This document shows positions 12,901 through 21,224 of a stretch of 64,000 nt of DNA, in pieces. The translations under genes and the position numbers were made by a program. The stretch's first letter is position 1, and every line of letters begins with the position of its first letter. The notes under the pieces are model-generated. The model had not been told where the DNA came from. It made no database searches and saw only the letters and a list, made by a program, of their open reading frames with translations. The stretch comes from Diploptera punctata (Eukaryota; Arthropoda; Insecta; Blattodea; Blaberidae), in NCBI GenBank assembly GCA_030220185.1, contig JASPKZ010003415.1, positions 264,501 to 328,500 on the forward strand. Reading direction: 5' to 3'.

Positions 12901-15900
12901 CAACAAGAGTCCCTGTAATGCACAATACATTGCATTTCCAGAATTGAGCCTATGTTTAATTTGTTTGTGCATCATTCCTTTTTGTAATTATAATTATTGT
13001 TCATAGCCACTCATTCAACATTTCCCTCCTTTGTCATTAATTATCGATTTCCTTTATATAATGTAGGCCTATTTCTGTGTGTGAACATATATTTAGTTTT
13101 ATTGATGTTTACTTCGAACCCCAATTTCTTACTGTATATTGGTATATTGGTTCTTAGTATCTCATCGCTATCGCCTAATAATACTACATAATCAGCATAA
13201 AATATATAAGCTTATTTATAACATTGAGTGTTAATTTCTATTACTCTTTTAATTGTTAATCTTAGCTTTGTATGGAAAATGGATGATATTTTAATATTCC
13301 TTCTCCAATTATATTTCGGGCGTATAATCTCCAAATTCTGTGTAATTATCTATTTGTCCCAGAACGAGTTCAATTAGTTATTATGGTATAGTCATGTGAA
13401 AATGATGGAAGGGGATAGATGGAAAGAAAGAACTATGTTTATAATCCAAGGAAAAGAAGGAGAAGATGAACACCTGCAACTGAAAGAAATAATTAGAATG
13501 GTTATGCTCGACAGGGCAATTGGAGAGGATTAACTAAATGACAGAGACAAATGGCGATCGAAATGCGGAATGCGGCATAGATTGTTGATCCCCGCTTCAT
13601 TGATTGATGTGTACAACTTTAATTTCTAATGATATATCTATGATTGTTTTATGATCTTGCCATATGTAGTTGGTTGTTCTCATAAATTCCATATATAAAA
13701 ATGAAAAGTAAATTCCATAAACCAGCAAAATGTGATGATAAATTCAACATTCTGAGGAATTAGTTCAGTTTAAATAAGTCTTGTGACGAATGTTTATATA
13801 TCTGCTATTTGTAACTTACAGGTGGAGATGTTCATGAAACAGATCACGGTAAAGAAATTGAATGTTTCAGCAGCTGGATTTTTCTCTATAAACAAGAAAC
13901 TATTAGTATCAGTAAGTATATTTTAAATTAAAATACAGTAAGTAATCTTTATATATCGTTAACACAACTGCTTAAAAATACATGTATACTTTTTTTTTTG
14001 CAATTGTCCCAGGTTGTCTTTCGAAATTCCTCGTGTTCTCTCCTGGCATGCCGTACTGGTAACCCACTTCTGAGGTTGGGGCGCCTGGATGGCGGGTTTA
14101 CGTTGCCCTGATGATATACAGTATGTCAATTTGTTATTCATACACTTAGATTTTTGATTGAAATAGCACAATTTTAATTCTCAGAATATTGCAATTATAT
14201 TTTGCCATTAACTAAACATTTTCAGGAATACTTCATTACATAATATATACAAATCAACAAATTCTATAAACATTTAATGTATAATATATTAAAAAACTTT
14301 AAAAGTTGTATATGTTAGTCACTTTTCTATTCATACAGTCAGAATGGGGGAAAAATAAAAAAAAAATAAAGAAAAAATGAACTGTCCTTAATACTTTGTA
14401 GGGTAACCTTTAGCTTTAACAACATCTTGACATCTACGCTGCATGGATCTAACAAGCCTATCACATATCTGAGGACTGATTTTGCACCATTTTTCAGTAA
14501 CCACCTTCTTCAATTCTTCTTTGGAAGAAGGATTTCTGCTGTGGACCCTAGGCTTCAAAAACGCCCATAAATGTTCTATAGGGTTTAAGTCAGCAGATTG
14601 AGGAGCGGTTTTCAATTGCTTTGGCACGTTCCATATCAACGAAGTCTTATTTAAGTCCGCCCTATGTTTGGGGTCGTTATCTTGTAGGGACATGTACGTA
14701 GGGAGCATATCCAATTTTGCTGCACTTTGTTTATCATTCTTACGAAGAATGTTGTTATACACAAATTTGTCCATAAAATTGTCAATGAACTGTATATTGC
14801 CAACCCCTTTTGCCGACATACACCCCACAACATTATAGGCCCACCCCCATGTTTTACTATAGGTGTTGTATTGGTCATATCATTATCCGCATTGGCTTTT
14901 CTCCAGACTCTGTTAACGCCATCCGAACCGAACAGGTTGGTTTTAGTCTCATCAGACCAGACAACATTATTCCAAAATGCCTTCCTCTTATTTACATGTT
15001 CTTTTGAAAACTGTAGTCTTACAACACGGTTCTTCTTACTTACATACGGCATTTTTCTAGTCATTCTTCCATGATAGCCATTTCTGCATAACACCTTCCG
15101 AACTGTCTCAGTACATACCTTTTTACCAGTAGAAACTTCTAGGGTAGACCACAATTTTGGAGCACTAATTCTGGGGTTGAATTTCACTTGTCTCACAATG
15201 GTTCTCTCCTCCTTTTCACTTAACTTTTTTTTTTTTTAGCTTTTCTCGGAACATTCTCTATTGAACCTTTATACTTGAATTTATTTAGTATATACTGTAC
15301 TGTTGCATGACATTTGCCTATCAGTCACCCTATTTTTCTCAAAGAATATCCCTTAAGTGCAAGATTTACAATTGTATCCTTGAGATCAGAACTGAGTTCT
15401 TTACATTTACCCATTTTGGAGGCGACTGACTGTCAGTGTACACAACCAGCACGGTAGGCAGATGTAAACAAATGCACAACTTAGAGTATGCATGTTCCAT
15501 TAATGTTTAAGCAAGTTAGACTAGCAAATACACTGCAGTGTTTTCTTTAGTATATGAGTAGCAAATTGGCTTGTATTTGGGTGTAACAAAGATTATTTAT
15601 TTTGATAAAATTATGTTCATTTTATAATTAAGTTTTGAACTACATATTTAGATATAACTTAGTTTTTCTTTCAAACCACAATAAATATTTTTTCTTTACT
15701 TTTAAAAACTTTCTGAAAATTGGATTTTTATTAATAAAAATGCCTATGTATAAATACCAAATTGAGATACTGTAATGGGTGATGATGATGATGATAGTGG
15801 TGCGTCAGGAGAGTCCCTAATCCTAAGCTTAATCGAATATGAAAGATGATGATTGCGATGGACATATGATTTCGGGGACCGTTTGGGCCCCGATAAAAAC

Positions 15901-16720
15901 CTCACCCAGAGAAACTGTCCCAACCGGGGATCGAACACGAGCCCTCTGCGTGACAGAGCAGCACGCTACCTCGAGACCACAGCGGTGGACCACGTATAAT
16001 TAGTACAGTACAAAATACATTATATATAGTGACCTTAATATAACTATTCAGATTTTAAGTAAGAATTCCTTGTGGTAAATAGAATAAAACATCTTATATA
16101 TTTCGAGTCACAAATCTATACTTTTTAACAAGGGAACTGTCAACCATTGCATGCCGAAAACTAACTTTGAAATAGCAAGGCCCAGTCAAAAAAAAAAAAA
16201 TCTGCCATAGCGGCTAGTCCACCACGACAGTGTAGATCATTTAACAATTATCTCTAACATATCAGGGCTTTAGCGTCGAATTTCAAATTTGGACGTGAAA
16301 CAACCGACACATTTTGCACGGAGGCATCTTATTTTAGTCTTAAATGAGACATCTTATTTCAGTCTCGAATTTCTATCAATCTCTGACATTAGATTTACGG
16401 CTCAACGTCCTTTACGAATGGAGCCATACTCAGTACCTTCTCGCCGCGAAAGGTACAATCGATCGCGGGCAGGTTTGAACCGTCAAACCTCTGAATAAGA
16501 CGCGAACCTGGTAACCATTAGTTAACGAAACTCCAACAAACCAAGAGTTATCCTGTAAACACACATCTCGAATAACTGTTATATTAATTTTAAAATTTTA
16601 TAATGGTAAATTTAAAATAACATATTGGTAATAAATACTTATTTCATTCGTGTTTTACAGATTTCAATGGGTGTGACCACATACTTCATCGCAGCTTATC
16701 AACTAACAGAGACTCCATGA
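646..16720 (+). CDS. Insect gustatory receptor, four exons
   Basis: Seven-transmembrane ligand-gated channel of the insect chemoreceptor superfamily, expected in the dendrite membrane of taste neurons; the ligand cannot be told from sequence. Joined exons 646-1617, 6188-6256, 13822-13911 and 16661-16720 give 396 aa, the usual family length, with GT-AG junctions all in phase 0 and no internal stop. Hydrophobic stretches lie near residues 71-93, 98-118, 157-178, 194-213, 271-294, 304-318 and 373-391. The C-terminus carries the family signature: a GFFSINKKLL block (family form GFF-x-(I/L)-(D/N)), then VTTYFIAAYQ, matching the TY-h-h-h-h-Q(F) end of TM7. Three short 3' exons after one long exon are typical of insect Grs. 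Most of the 16-kb span is transposon-filled intron. Start ATG 646 is the first in frame. Sure of the family, not of expression; an Or-family member is less likely given the TY...Q motif. Confidence 0.86.
1618..2045 (+). other. Start of Gr intron 1, no recognised content
   Basis: AT-rich DNA after the exon 1 donor. It ends in a T-rich run (2039-2062) that is the tail of the SINE that follows. No ORF or motif recognised. Confidence 0.5.
2046..2371 (-). mobile_element. tRNA-headed SINE, family epsilon, old copy
   Basis: Reads head-to-tail on the minus strand. The tRNA-like head is near 2300-2371 (B-box-like GATTTGATTCCCGG on the minus strand). The body carries AGGTTACGTTTAGGTTAAGC, then CGGGATAACG, then a tail rich in A (T-run on the + strand at 2039-2062). 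It matches the better copy at 38945-39260 in the order of these blocks. The epsilon family recurs at 13992-15838 and 38945-39260. Confidence 0.65.
2372..2639. other. Anonymous intronic DNA
   Basis: AT-rich sequence between two transposon remnants. A tRNA-like or exon signal was looked for and not found. Confidence 0.4.
2640..2960 (-). pseudogene. LINE ORF2 C-terminal fragment
   Basis: The minus strand translates to pieces such as LQWYRYDKRMDDYEKGVLI and GLQDRDWEVRDLEEKDKSV. These match the C-terminal tail shared by insect LINE ORF2 proteins (L-x-W-x-x-H-(V/D)-x-R-M ... W-x-x-R-x-W). Stops and frame changes make it a relic. Confidence 0.55.
3068..3470 (+). mobile_element. Mariner-like transposon, 5' remnant
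   Basis: It begins CACCGTGTCCCATTCAAACA right after TA, a mariner-type terminal repeat. It goes on into a broken transposase N-terminus: the + strand reads in shifted frames LEMFLATGSVKKESV-like and RVSEETIEE-like pieces, the helix-turn-helix linker region of insect Tc1/mariner transposases. The catalytic half and the right end are missing. Confidence 0.5.
3471..3868. other. Anonymous intronic DNA
   Basis: No recognisable content. Short open frames here lack any family resemblance. Confidence 0.4.
3869..3934. repeat. (AAT)n microsatellite
   Basis: About 20 AAT units. It abuts the left target duplication of the LINE that follows and is in flanking DNA, not in the LINE. Confidence 0.9.
3943..6056 (+). 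mobile_element. 5'-truncated LINE (family A) with RT, sense to the Gr gene
   Basis: The 13-bp target duplication ATAATTCAATTAT sits at 3930-3942 and 6057-6069. The element starts inside ORF2: the endonuclease is lost. One frame (3983-4639) encodes the linker before RT. After a frameshift near 4610-4640 the RT follows, with FKKAYDSI (about 4950), GLKQGDALSPLLFN (about 5113) and the catalytic YADDVVLLADS (about 5230). The C-terminal part reads CETWTLTLREERRL, RRLRWAGHVARMGN and GKRPVGRPR. At least two frameshifts and a stop at 5404 kill it. It ends in a short AGTA repeat (GTAAGTAAGT), its 3' tail. Fragments of the same family lie at 12396, 34580, 34990, 35990, 41450, 55652, 58344 and 58872. Confidence 0.9.
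5038..5406 (+). pseudogene. LINE reverse transcriptase core
   Basis: An open stretch of the family A RT with the polymerase box YADDVVLLADSEEI around residues 64-77 of this segment and the GLKQGDALSPLLFNF box upstream. YADD supplies two of the three metal-binding aspartates. It is part of the truncated element at 3943-6056, so it cannot support retrotransposition. Confidence 0.9.
6188..6256 (+). CDS. Gr exon 2 (residues 325-347)
   Basis: Acceptor CTTTCAG at 6181-6187 and donor GTGAGA at 6257. The 69 nt (23 codons) are open only in the frame that joins exon 1; the other two frames hit stops. It reads SELFAEEIVAVRFTALDSS..., the loop before the GFF block. It is too short to be found by ORF length. 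Assigned by phase, splice sites and position between the other exons. Confidence 0.75.
6610..9759 (-). mobile_element. Near full-length non-LTR retrotransposon, RTE-like, minus strand
   Basis: Flanked by a 13-bp target duplication TTAAGTATATTTT at 6597-6609 and 9760-9772, giving a 3.15-kb insert, the size of RTE-type elements. On the minus strand it has a GC-rich 5' leader (about 9480-9759), an EEP endonuclease start reading IATWNVRGLGSKEFELTK (about 9330-9390), RT with LYADDQVIIGNTEDEL (about 7270-7320), and a C-terminal domain reading LYGSEAWIHKKQDL and VGRPRKRW (6650-6985). The 3' tail is a GATGATGATG run (CAT repeats at 6610-6619 on the +). Several stops and frameshifts break the single ORF, so it is dead. 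It lies in Gr intron 2, antisense to the gene. Confidence 0.9.
9154..9390 (-). pseudogene. LINE endonuclease (EEP) N-terminus
   Basis: The minus strand reads ATWNVRGLGSKEF then ILAASETKKKLKG and AGVAIFVDKKW. These are the endonuclease-exonuclease-phosphatase blocks that nick the target in RTE/Jockey-type LINEs: WN-x-R at the start and the catalytic E in ETK. It is the 5' coding end of the element at 6610-9759. Confidence 0.8.
9773..10235 (-). mobile_element. Possible tRNA-headed SINE
   Basis: At the right end the minus strand carries GGTTCAAATCC (10196-10206), a good B box, within a clover-like context ending near 10235. Left of it lie moderately GC-rich blocks (9858-9975) unlike the flanks. 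No second copy is seen in this window and no duplication was found, so the assignment is tentative. Confidence 0.35.
10236..12395. other. Gr intron 2 DNA without recognised genes
   Basis: Mostly anonymous. A GC-richer block at 11290-11640 (GGGGTAGAGGGGAAGTTGCG and similar) and a tRNA-like block at 11730-11800 (GGTCAGCGATAAAGCATGCA followed by a degraded B box) suggest old non-autonomous elements. The minus-strand open frame 10732-10929 has no family resemblance. Confidence 0.4.
12396..13245 (-). mobile_element. LINE family A fragment, 3' end, minus strand
   Basis: It starts (3' end) with GGCACTATCGAACCCGTACG, the reverse complement of the family A terminus. It then runs back through the CGCAGTCTACGAGACTTAAC block (RRLRW region) and to the RT region near 13200 (ATAATCAGCATAAA, degraded YADD). 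It is 5'-truncated and full of indels, and lies in Gr intron 2. Confidence 0.75.
13355..13590 (+). pseudogene. LINE ORF2 C-terminal fragment
   Basis: The + strand reads LWYSHVKMMEGDRWKER and, after a gap, LNDRDKWRSKCGMRH, the WYGHV-x-RM ... RDKWR tail of an insect LINE ORF2. It is a different family from the neighbour at 12396-13245 and on the opposite strand. Confidence 0.55.
13822..13911 (+). CDS. Gr exon 3 (residues 348-377)
   Basis: Acceptor TTACAG at 13816-13821 and donor GTAAGT at 13912. It has 30 codons reading VEMFMKQITVKKLNVSAAGF then FSINKKLLVS, which lines up with the family's conserved F-x-x-Q-(L/I)-...-F-x-A-x-GFF-x-(I/L)-(D/N) intracellular block just before TM7. Confidence 0.85.
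13992..14116 (-). mobile_element. SINE epsilon, part interrupted by a Tc1-like element
   Basis: Tail half of an epsilon SINE (GGTTGGGGCGCCTGGATGGC and ACGTTGCCCTGATGATAT). The other half (GAGTCCCTAATCCTAAGC) lies at 15775-15838 beyond the Tc1-like element, so that transposon jumped into the SINE. Confidence 0.6.
14119..15772 (-). mobile_element. Tc1-like DNA transposon with TIRs and TA duplication
   Basis: 1654 bp between TA at 14117-14118 and TA at 15773-15774. The ends are inverted repeats: left CAGTATGTCAATTTGTTATT, right (minus) CAGTATCTCAATTTGGTATT. They stay alike for about 25 bases and fade further in. The minus strand carries a transposase gene. The element is in intron 3 of the Gr gene, antisense to it. 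Confidence 0.92.
14388..15415 (-). pseudogene. Tc1-like transposase (DD34E type), frameshifted
   Basis: Cut-and-paste transposase of the Tc1 clade. The N-terminal helix-turn-helix lies near 15196-15415 on the minus strand, with an in-frame stop or shift near the poly-A run at 15225-15240. The next frame (14651-15196) holds the first catalytic Asp in VVWSDETKTNLFG. The last frame (14388-14828) holds the second in LQDNDPKHRA and the Glu in DLNPIEHLW. A frameshift near 14800 separates the two. All three catalytic residues are still readable, so the copy is not very old, but it cannot make one intact protein. Confidence 0.88.
15775..15838 (-). mobile_element. SINE epsilon, remainder after the Tc1 insertion
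   Basis: GAGTCCCTAATCCTAAGCTT corresponds to the GAGTCCTAAACCTAAACTTA block (minus) of the copy at 38945-39260. It continues the fragment at 13992-14116. Confidence 0.5.
15839..15992 (-). mobile_element. SINE family alpha, head part
   Basis: Minus strand: head GTCCACCGCTGTGGTCTCGA, A-box region GAGGTAGCGTGCTGC, B-box-like GTTCGATCCCCGG, then GTTTTTATCGGGGC. The common tail CCATCCATAGTAATTCTGCC is missing, so the copy is truncated at its 3' side. Confidence 0.75.
16021..16660. other. End of Gr intron 3
   Basis: Contains ACAAGGGAACTGTCAACCAT at about 16130-16149, the left end of the unclassified element described at 60956-61645; only about 45 bp of it is present. A GC-richer patch at 16390-16500 has no recognised content. 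Confidence 0.5.
16661..16720 (+). CDS. Gr exon 4, TM7 and stop (residues 378-396)
   Basis: Acceptor GTTTTACAG ends at 16660. The exon reads ISMGVTTYFIAAYQLTETP and stops at TGA 16718-16720. VTTYFIAAYQ is the last-exon signature of insect Grs (family form G-x-x-TY-h-h-h-h-Q). The usual final F after Q is L here. Confidence 0.85.
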   Translation: MSMGVTTYFIAAYQLTETP

Positions 16721-16770
16721 ATTCATCGTTCTTCAGTATGAAAGCTATTTTTTTTTTCTCCCAAAAATTA

Positions 16771-16776
16771 AATAAA
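16771..16776 (+). other. Putative Gr polyadenylation signal
   Basis: AATAAA 50 bp after the Gr stop codon, in a T-rich then A-rich context. Its placement fits a short 3' UTR. A cleavage site cannot be told from sequence. Confidence 0.45.
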
Positions 16777-16955
16777 ACCATTATTAGTTGGAATATCCTG
16801 TAGTTTCAGATTTTTCTCATCGGATTTGGTCTTTTCTATGCTTATAAAATATTATAAACCCATACTAAGAAATAGAAAATGATTTGTTGAAACATCCGGT
16901 AGTTTCAGATGTTTTCATCAGGCCTGTTCTTTGTTATTTTTATAAACTACTAGCA

Positions 16956-17326
16956 AATACCCGGCGTGCGCTGCTACTCCTAAATAAATGTTAATGTGTT
17001 TCTACCACCAGCCGTGCGCTGTTATACTCTACTTTGTTGTAGAGTTTTTAAGATGTTCAATTCTGTGTACATCAATTTGTGCATATGTAATGGTTAAGGC
17101 AGGTAAGCCTTTTATGCGTCAAAATACCGACTTTATTTCACGTTTTTCACTACAAAGGGTGATTTTTAGGGGTGAAGAGGTTGAGTATTACAACTCTCTT
17201 ATAGCCTATGTTCATTCCCGGTATCTCCTGAACATTTTTCAAAAAGCTCCATTTCAATCGGATGAACGGTATGGCAGAGATCGCTTGCCGGGGAATCTAC
17301 TTATCCCGATCTTCTTGGTATAAAAA
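16956..17326 (+). repeat. 'CCCGGCG' interspersed repeat, shortened copy
   Basis: It begins AGCAAATACCCGGCGTGCGC and ends with the block TCCATTTCAATCGGATGAAC and then TCCCGATCTTCTTGG. It is a shortened, rearranged copy of the 0.74-kb repeat seen complete at 52897-53640. Confidence 0.65.
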
Positions 17327-17330
17327 AACT

Positions 17331-17577
17331 CAAAGCGCGACAGGCCTAGAAGGCATTTGGCTGACCAGCAGGCTGTTGGCCTCACATCCACATGTGTTAA
17401 TCACAGAGGAGACGATCATCTAGCCAGTGTAAAGTGATACGTGGTCAGCATGTCGGATTCTCTAGCCGTTGTTGCTGGTATTATCAACCTGGAGTCGCTA
17501 CTTATGGTAGCTACCCAAATGCCTCACGATGCTGGGTGGGCACCGCACAGCGGGCCAGATACAAAATCTAGCTGGAA
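17331..17577 (-). mobile_element. SINE family beta, headless copy
   Basis: Minus-strand body of the beta SINE: CAGCATCGTGAGGCATTTGG, GTAGCTACCATAAGTAGCGA and CACATGTGGATGTGAGGCCA all match 18501-18844. The tRNA-like head is missing at the right end. Confidence 0.75.
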
Positions 17578-18127
17578 AAAAATATTTTACTAACTCTCGC
17601 CAATTCATCTTTCTTCATTCTAAAATTATTGCCAGATGACTGTTCTTCACTTATCTACGAAGGAGGGTAGAATTCTAAAATGTATGTAGACAATATAAAC
17701 ATCGGAAGTTGCCGATAATTAAGAACTCATCTGGTCCGCATCCCAGTTGTACCGAGCTGTAGAAATAAATACGTTTTGCATTAAAGTTCAGTGAGTTATT
17801 CTTCTTATTCTATATGGATACTTTACCTCAAGGTTTGTACTTTTCATTGATATATTTAACATGTTTCTATACAACCAGACATTGTGTTAAATGCTCGTGG
17901 AATTATACCTTCGAAACACTAAAATATTTACACAATCGTTTTACTATAAATTGAGCTATGAAAAAAAAACAGTTCCGAACAGTAGTACAAATTTTAGTTA
18001 GAATATAGAGTGATTTATGGACTTCAATTCCCACACAATAACATGTGTGCAAATTATTGCGTTTTTTTGTAATTATCTTTTTTATTAGAGGAGGCGCCCG
18101 GCAGCTGAGGCCTATCTTCGTGCGCAG
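17578..18127. other. Anonymous DNA
   Basis: AT-rich; no recognised features. Confidence 0.4.
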
Positions 18128-19505
18128 AGAATTGTTTGATTTAATCTAATTAAGAAAAGTGACCGATAGAGGCAATAAGTGATCCTCTATTAATAAATTA
18201 GAGTTAGGGGATGTTCGGAAAATGTTTTTAAAAACATTTTACAAACTTTTTAAAAGCGATTTTGTAAAACATAGGAAGTTGTGCGAGAAAGAAAAAAGTT
18301 AGATTTCTACTGAAATACTCTGATTGGCTAAACGTAAATGTAAACTTTACTGTTATTAAGAAATTATAACATTGATAGTCGTTGAAAAATCCTGTTCCAT
18401 CTGATTATGGAATTGTAAGACCCAAAATATCTTTCGAAGAGGCTGGAATAAAAACAAAAAAGTCTTATTTCTGCTAAAATATCTGTCTTGGGAAAGGTAG
18501 TCCCGCGCGTAGCCGAGCGGTTAAGGTAGGAAGCCTTGGCGGAGCTACGGGACTTGCGCTGGTTCGAGTCTCCATGGGGGAAGAAATTTTCTCACGGTAT
18601 TTCGGCCAGTATGGGACCGGTGCCCACCCAGCATCGTGAGGCAATTGGGTAGCTACAATAAGTAGCGGTTCCAGGTTGAGGAACCAGCTATAACGGCTGG
18701 GGGACTCGACATGCTAACCACATGTCACCTCTACACTGGCTGTTGATCATCTATCTCTGTGATTGACACATGTGGATGTGAAGGGCCAGCAGCCGGCTGG
18801 TAAAAGGGCAACCGCTGAAAAGTGGAAAGACCCTCAATCGGATCGGGAAAGGTAGCATAACAAATTTGCTTCCCTAGAAGCATTATAGAGTGGATAAAAT
18901 ATAACAATATCTCTTTTTGACACCTAATCTCGTGTTAATATATCGACATATTGATATTTTATTGTCAAAAAAGACAATGCTTCGTCCGACATAGAAGATA
19001 GGGGAGTTGAGCAGGGTGATTTGCAATGTTTACTATTATTTTGAAGCTATTTTTGTGGTTTTTTGGGTAATGTCTTTAAAACATCAGCAGTATCCCGTTT
19101 ACCATATGACCAAAGTGATATTTCTGTCGCAAGAGCAAGTTCATCGCGAGAGAATTCCTGCTTAAGTGAACATTTATTTTATTCCAGCCTCTTCGAAAAT
19201 TATTTTGGGTCTTCCAATTCCATAAGCTGATGAAACAGAATTTTCCAACGACTGTCATTGTTCTAAATTAATTCTTCATAACGGAAAAGTTAACATCCAC
19301 TCCTAGCCAATCAGATTATTTCACTAGATTTTTTTTTCTCGCGCACAACTTCCTATGTTTGAGAAAATCGCTTTTAAAAAAATATTGATATTTAATATCA
19401 TTTAAACATTCTGCTAACATCCCCCTACCCGTAATTTGTTTACTAAATGATAACTTATTGCCTCTATCTAACATTTTTGTTCATATTAAATGAAACAATT
19501 TTTTC
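18128..19505. mobile_element. Non-autonomous element with ~300-bp inverted-repeat arms
   Basis: The left arm (about 18128-18460) and right arm (about 19160-19505) are imperfect inverted copies. Landmarks are GATAGAGGCAATAAGT (18164) against its complement near 19450-19470, GTTAGGGGATGTTCGG (18205) against CTAACATCCCCCTAC, and GAAGTTGTGCGAGAAAG against CGCGCACAACTTCCTA. The central part has a small minus-strand open stretch reading FSRDELALATEISLWS YGKRD that I cannot assign. A beta SINE (18501-18844) sits inside. The arms suggest a DNA transposon or foldback element, but its superfamily is not settled. Confidence 0.7.
18501..18844 (+). mobile_element. SINE family beta, complete, with target duplication
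   Basis: It has 11-bp duplications GGGAAAGGTAG at 18490-18500 and 18845-18855. The tRNA-like head starts TCCCGCGCGTAGCCGAGCGG with A box TAGCCGAGCGGTTAAGG and B box GGTTCGAGTCTCC, resembling a class II (Leu/Ser-like) tRNA. Other beta copies are at 17331 and 31359. Confidence 0.85.
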
Positions 19506-20129
19506 TCGGTAATTCAACTAGATCTTTCACAAAATTTAGCGAAGCCCTTCATTCGTCAAGCAAAAAAGAAAAAAAAAGCTGCAAGGGGAAGCACGAAGGC
19601 ACGAGCCTGGGGTGACTTGACATTAACCAACAACATGGTAGCTGTCGATTATAAAGATAAACGGAAATAGTTATGTAAATTCTATTTTAATTTATTTGAG
19701 TATGAAAAATTCTAATATGATTGCTACTATACTTTTGTTTATTTTATAATTATTTATACCTCCTTTTTATGTCTGTTATAACTGTATTATTTACATAATT
19801 TTATTTATATACAGATTTTCAATGTTTACATATTTTATTTCAAATTATAAATGTTAATAAAAAACAAAATCGTAACTCTATAATTTGAAGAAAAAAAAAT
19901 TTGTGTAGTATTTAAAACTTTAAAGGAAGATCTATTTTATTTTATTTATATATGTATTGTTTACACATATTATTTGCATAATATTTCTTTAAAAGGAAAG
20001 AAAGATGCAAAATCGTACTATTGGCAATTACTTGATGTCAATCTTTACAACCCCTAAACTAAAAATATGGAGAGGACGTGTACACTTTTACAGAATGGCT
20101 TCTAATTCGCGATCAAAAAAAAAGTAGTT
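19506..20129. other. Anonymous AT-rich DNA
   Basis: No recognised features. Confidence 0.4.
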
Positions 20130-20290
20130 AAATGTGGGGTTTCTTCGCCGATTTAGGCGATGGTAAAACAAAGTGCAACTTTTGTTCTAAACACAGTTTC
20201 ATTCAGGGGACGGGATGCTTTTAAACTTGCACGGTATATTCGCTCTAAATGTTTAGCAAGGCAAGATTTTTATTAAATTTTGCAACAGGT
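20130..20290 (+). pseudogene. hAT transposase BED zinc finger remnant
   Basis: The + strand reads WGFFADLGDGKTKCNFCSKH, then after a frameshift FKLARYIRSKC. This is the BED finger pattern W-x-x-F-x-x-x-G-D-G-K-x-x-C-x-x-C ... L-x-R-H-(x)-H/C found at the N-terminus of hAT transposases. Only the finger is left, with the second half one frame off. Confidence 0.65.
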
Positions 20291-20561
20291 TTTTTAAACC
20301 TAGTAAAATATGTTGTTTTTAAACTTGAATAAATTGGATTTTTATTAAATACTTTCGGTATTCCAGTAAATAAAAAGTAAATTGATTGTAACATTAGACT
20401 ACATTAGATTTGTAGCGTTAGTAATGCCGTAAATCAAGAGTAATCCCTGAGTAAAGCTGCGTAAGAGTGATGACGTAAGCAAGAGGCTGGTGAGTGCCGT
20501 AATGTATATGCAATGAATGAATGAGCGTGTCGAATGTTGAGAGTTTGAAGTACTTAAGTGT

Positions 20562-20770
20562 TTAAAGCCAGTTCACTCTGTAAAGGTAGTTCGTTCCTCT
20601 AAGACACTTCACTCTTCCAAGGTGGTCCGTTCTTTGATACCACTTCGTTCATCTAAGGCACTTCACTCTTCCAAGGTAGTTCGTTCTTCGACGTAACTTC
20701 ACTCAAGCCAGATAGTTGTTCCTCTATGGCAGTTCACTCTGACAAGATAGTTCGTTCCCCTCAGATACTC
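20562..20770. repeat. Imperfect ~43-bp tandem repeat rich in TTCACT / TTCGTT
   Basis: About five degenerate units of the form (A)GGTAGTTCGTTCCTCTAAG + CACTTCACTCTTCCA. Subterminal repeats of this kind are common in hAT-type elements, and the BED remnant lies 0.3 kb upstream. A palindromic cluster of the same TTCACT motif follows at 20930-21030. Confidence 0.6.
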
Positions 20771-21224
20771 ACTGCGGTACGAACGATATGGATGACGTAG
20801 GAAAGAGGTGGAGACATGCAAGGTTGATGAGCGGAGAAATGTAGAGTTATCACCGAATGAACGAAAGTTGATTTGGAGTGAGACATTTAGAGCTTGAAAT
20901 AAAAAGTAAATTTTAATTTTAGGTAGCAGTAGTGAACTCTGAACTGGCAGTTCACTAAAAGTGAGTAACTTTTTGACACTTCACAGTAGTGAAGTGTTCT
21001 TTTCAAACGACTCACTCTCGAAGCTTCACAATGAAGAACTCTACAATTTCAGTATGAAATGATGTACATTAGAATTACAGAGACGTAAATGGGAAAAATA
21101 TTAGATTAATTGAACGCAGGAAAATATTAAACGTGTAAAACTAGCTATATTAATCATGTATTATTGTGTTAACTAAATAAAAATAAAACAAAGTTTTATA
21201 TGATTTTCATATTTATTAAGGTAC

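Noticed and set aside
18501..18590. A genuine Leu/Ser-type tRNA gene
   Set aside because: It is the head of a SINE: copies with the same body occur elsewhere, with target duplications, and the clover is imperfect.
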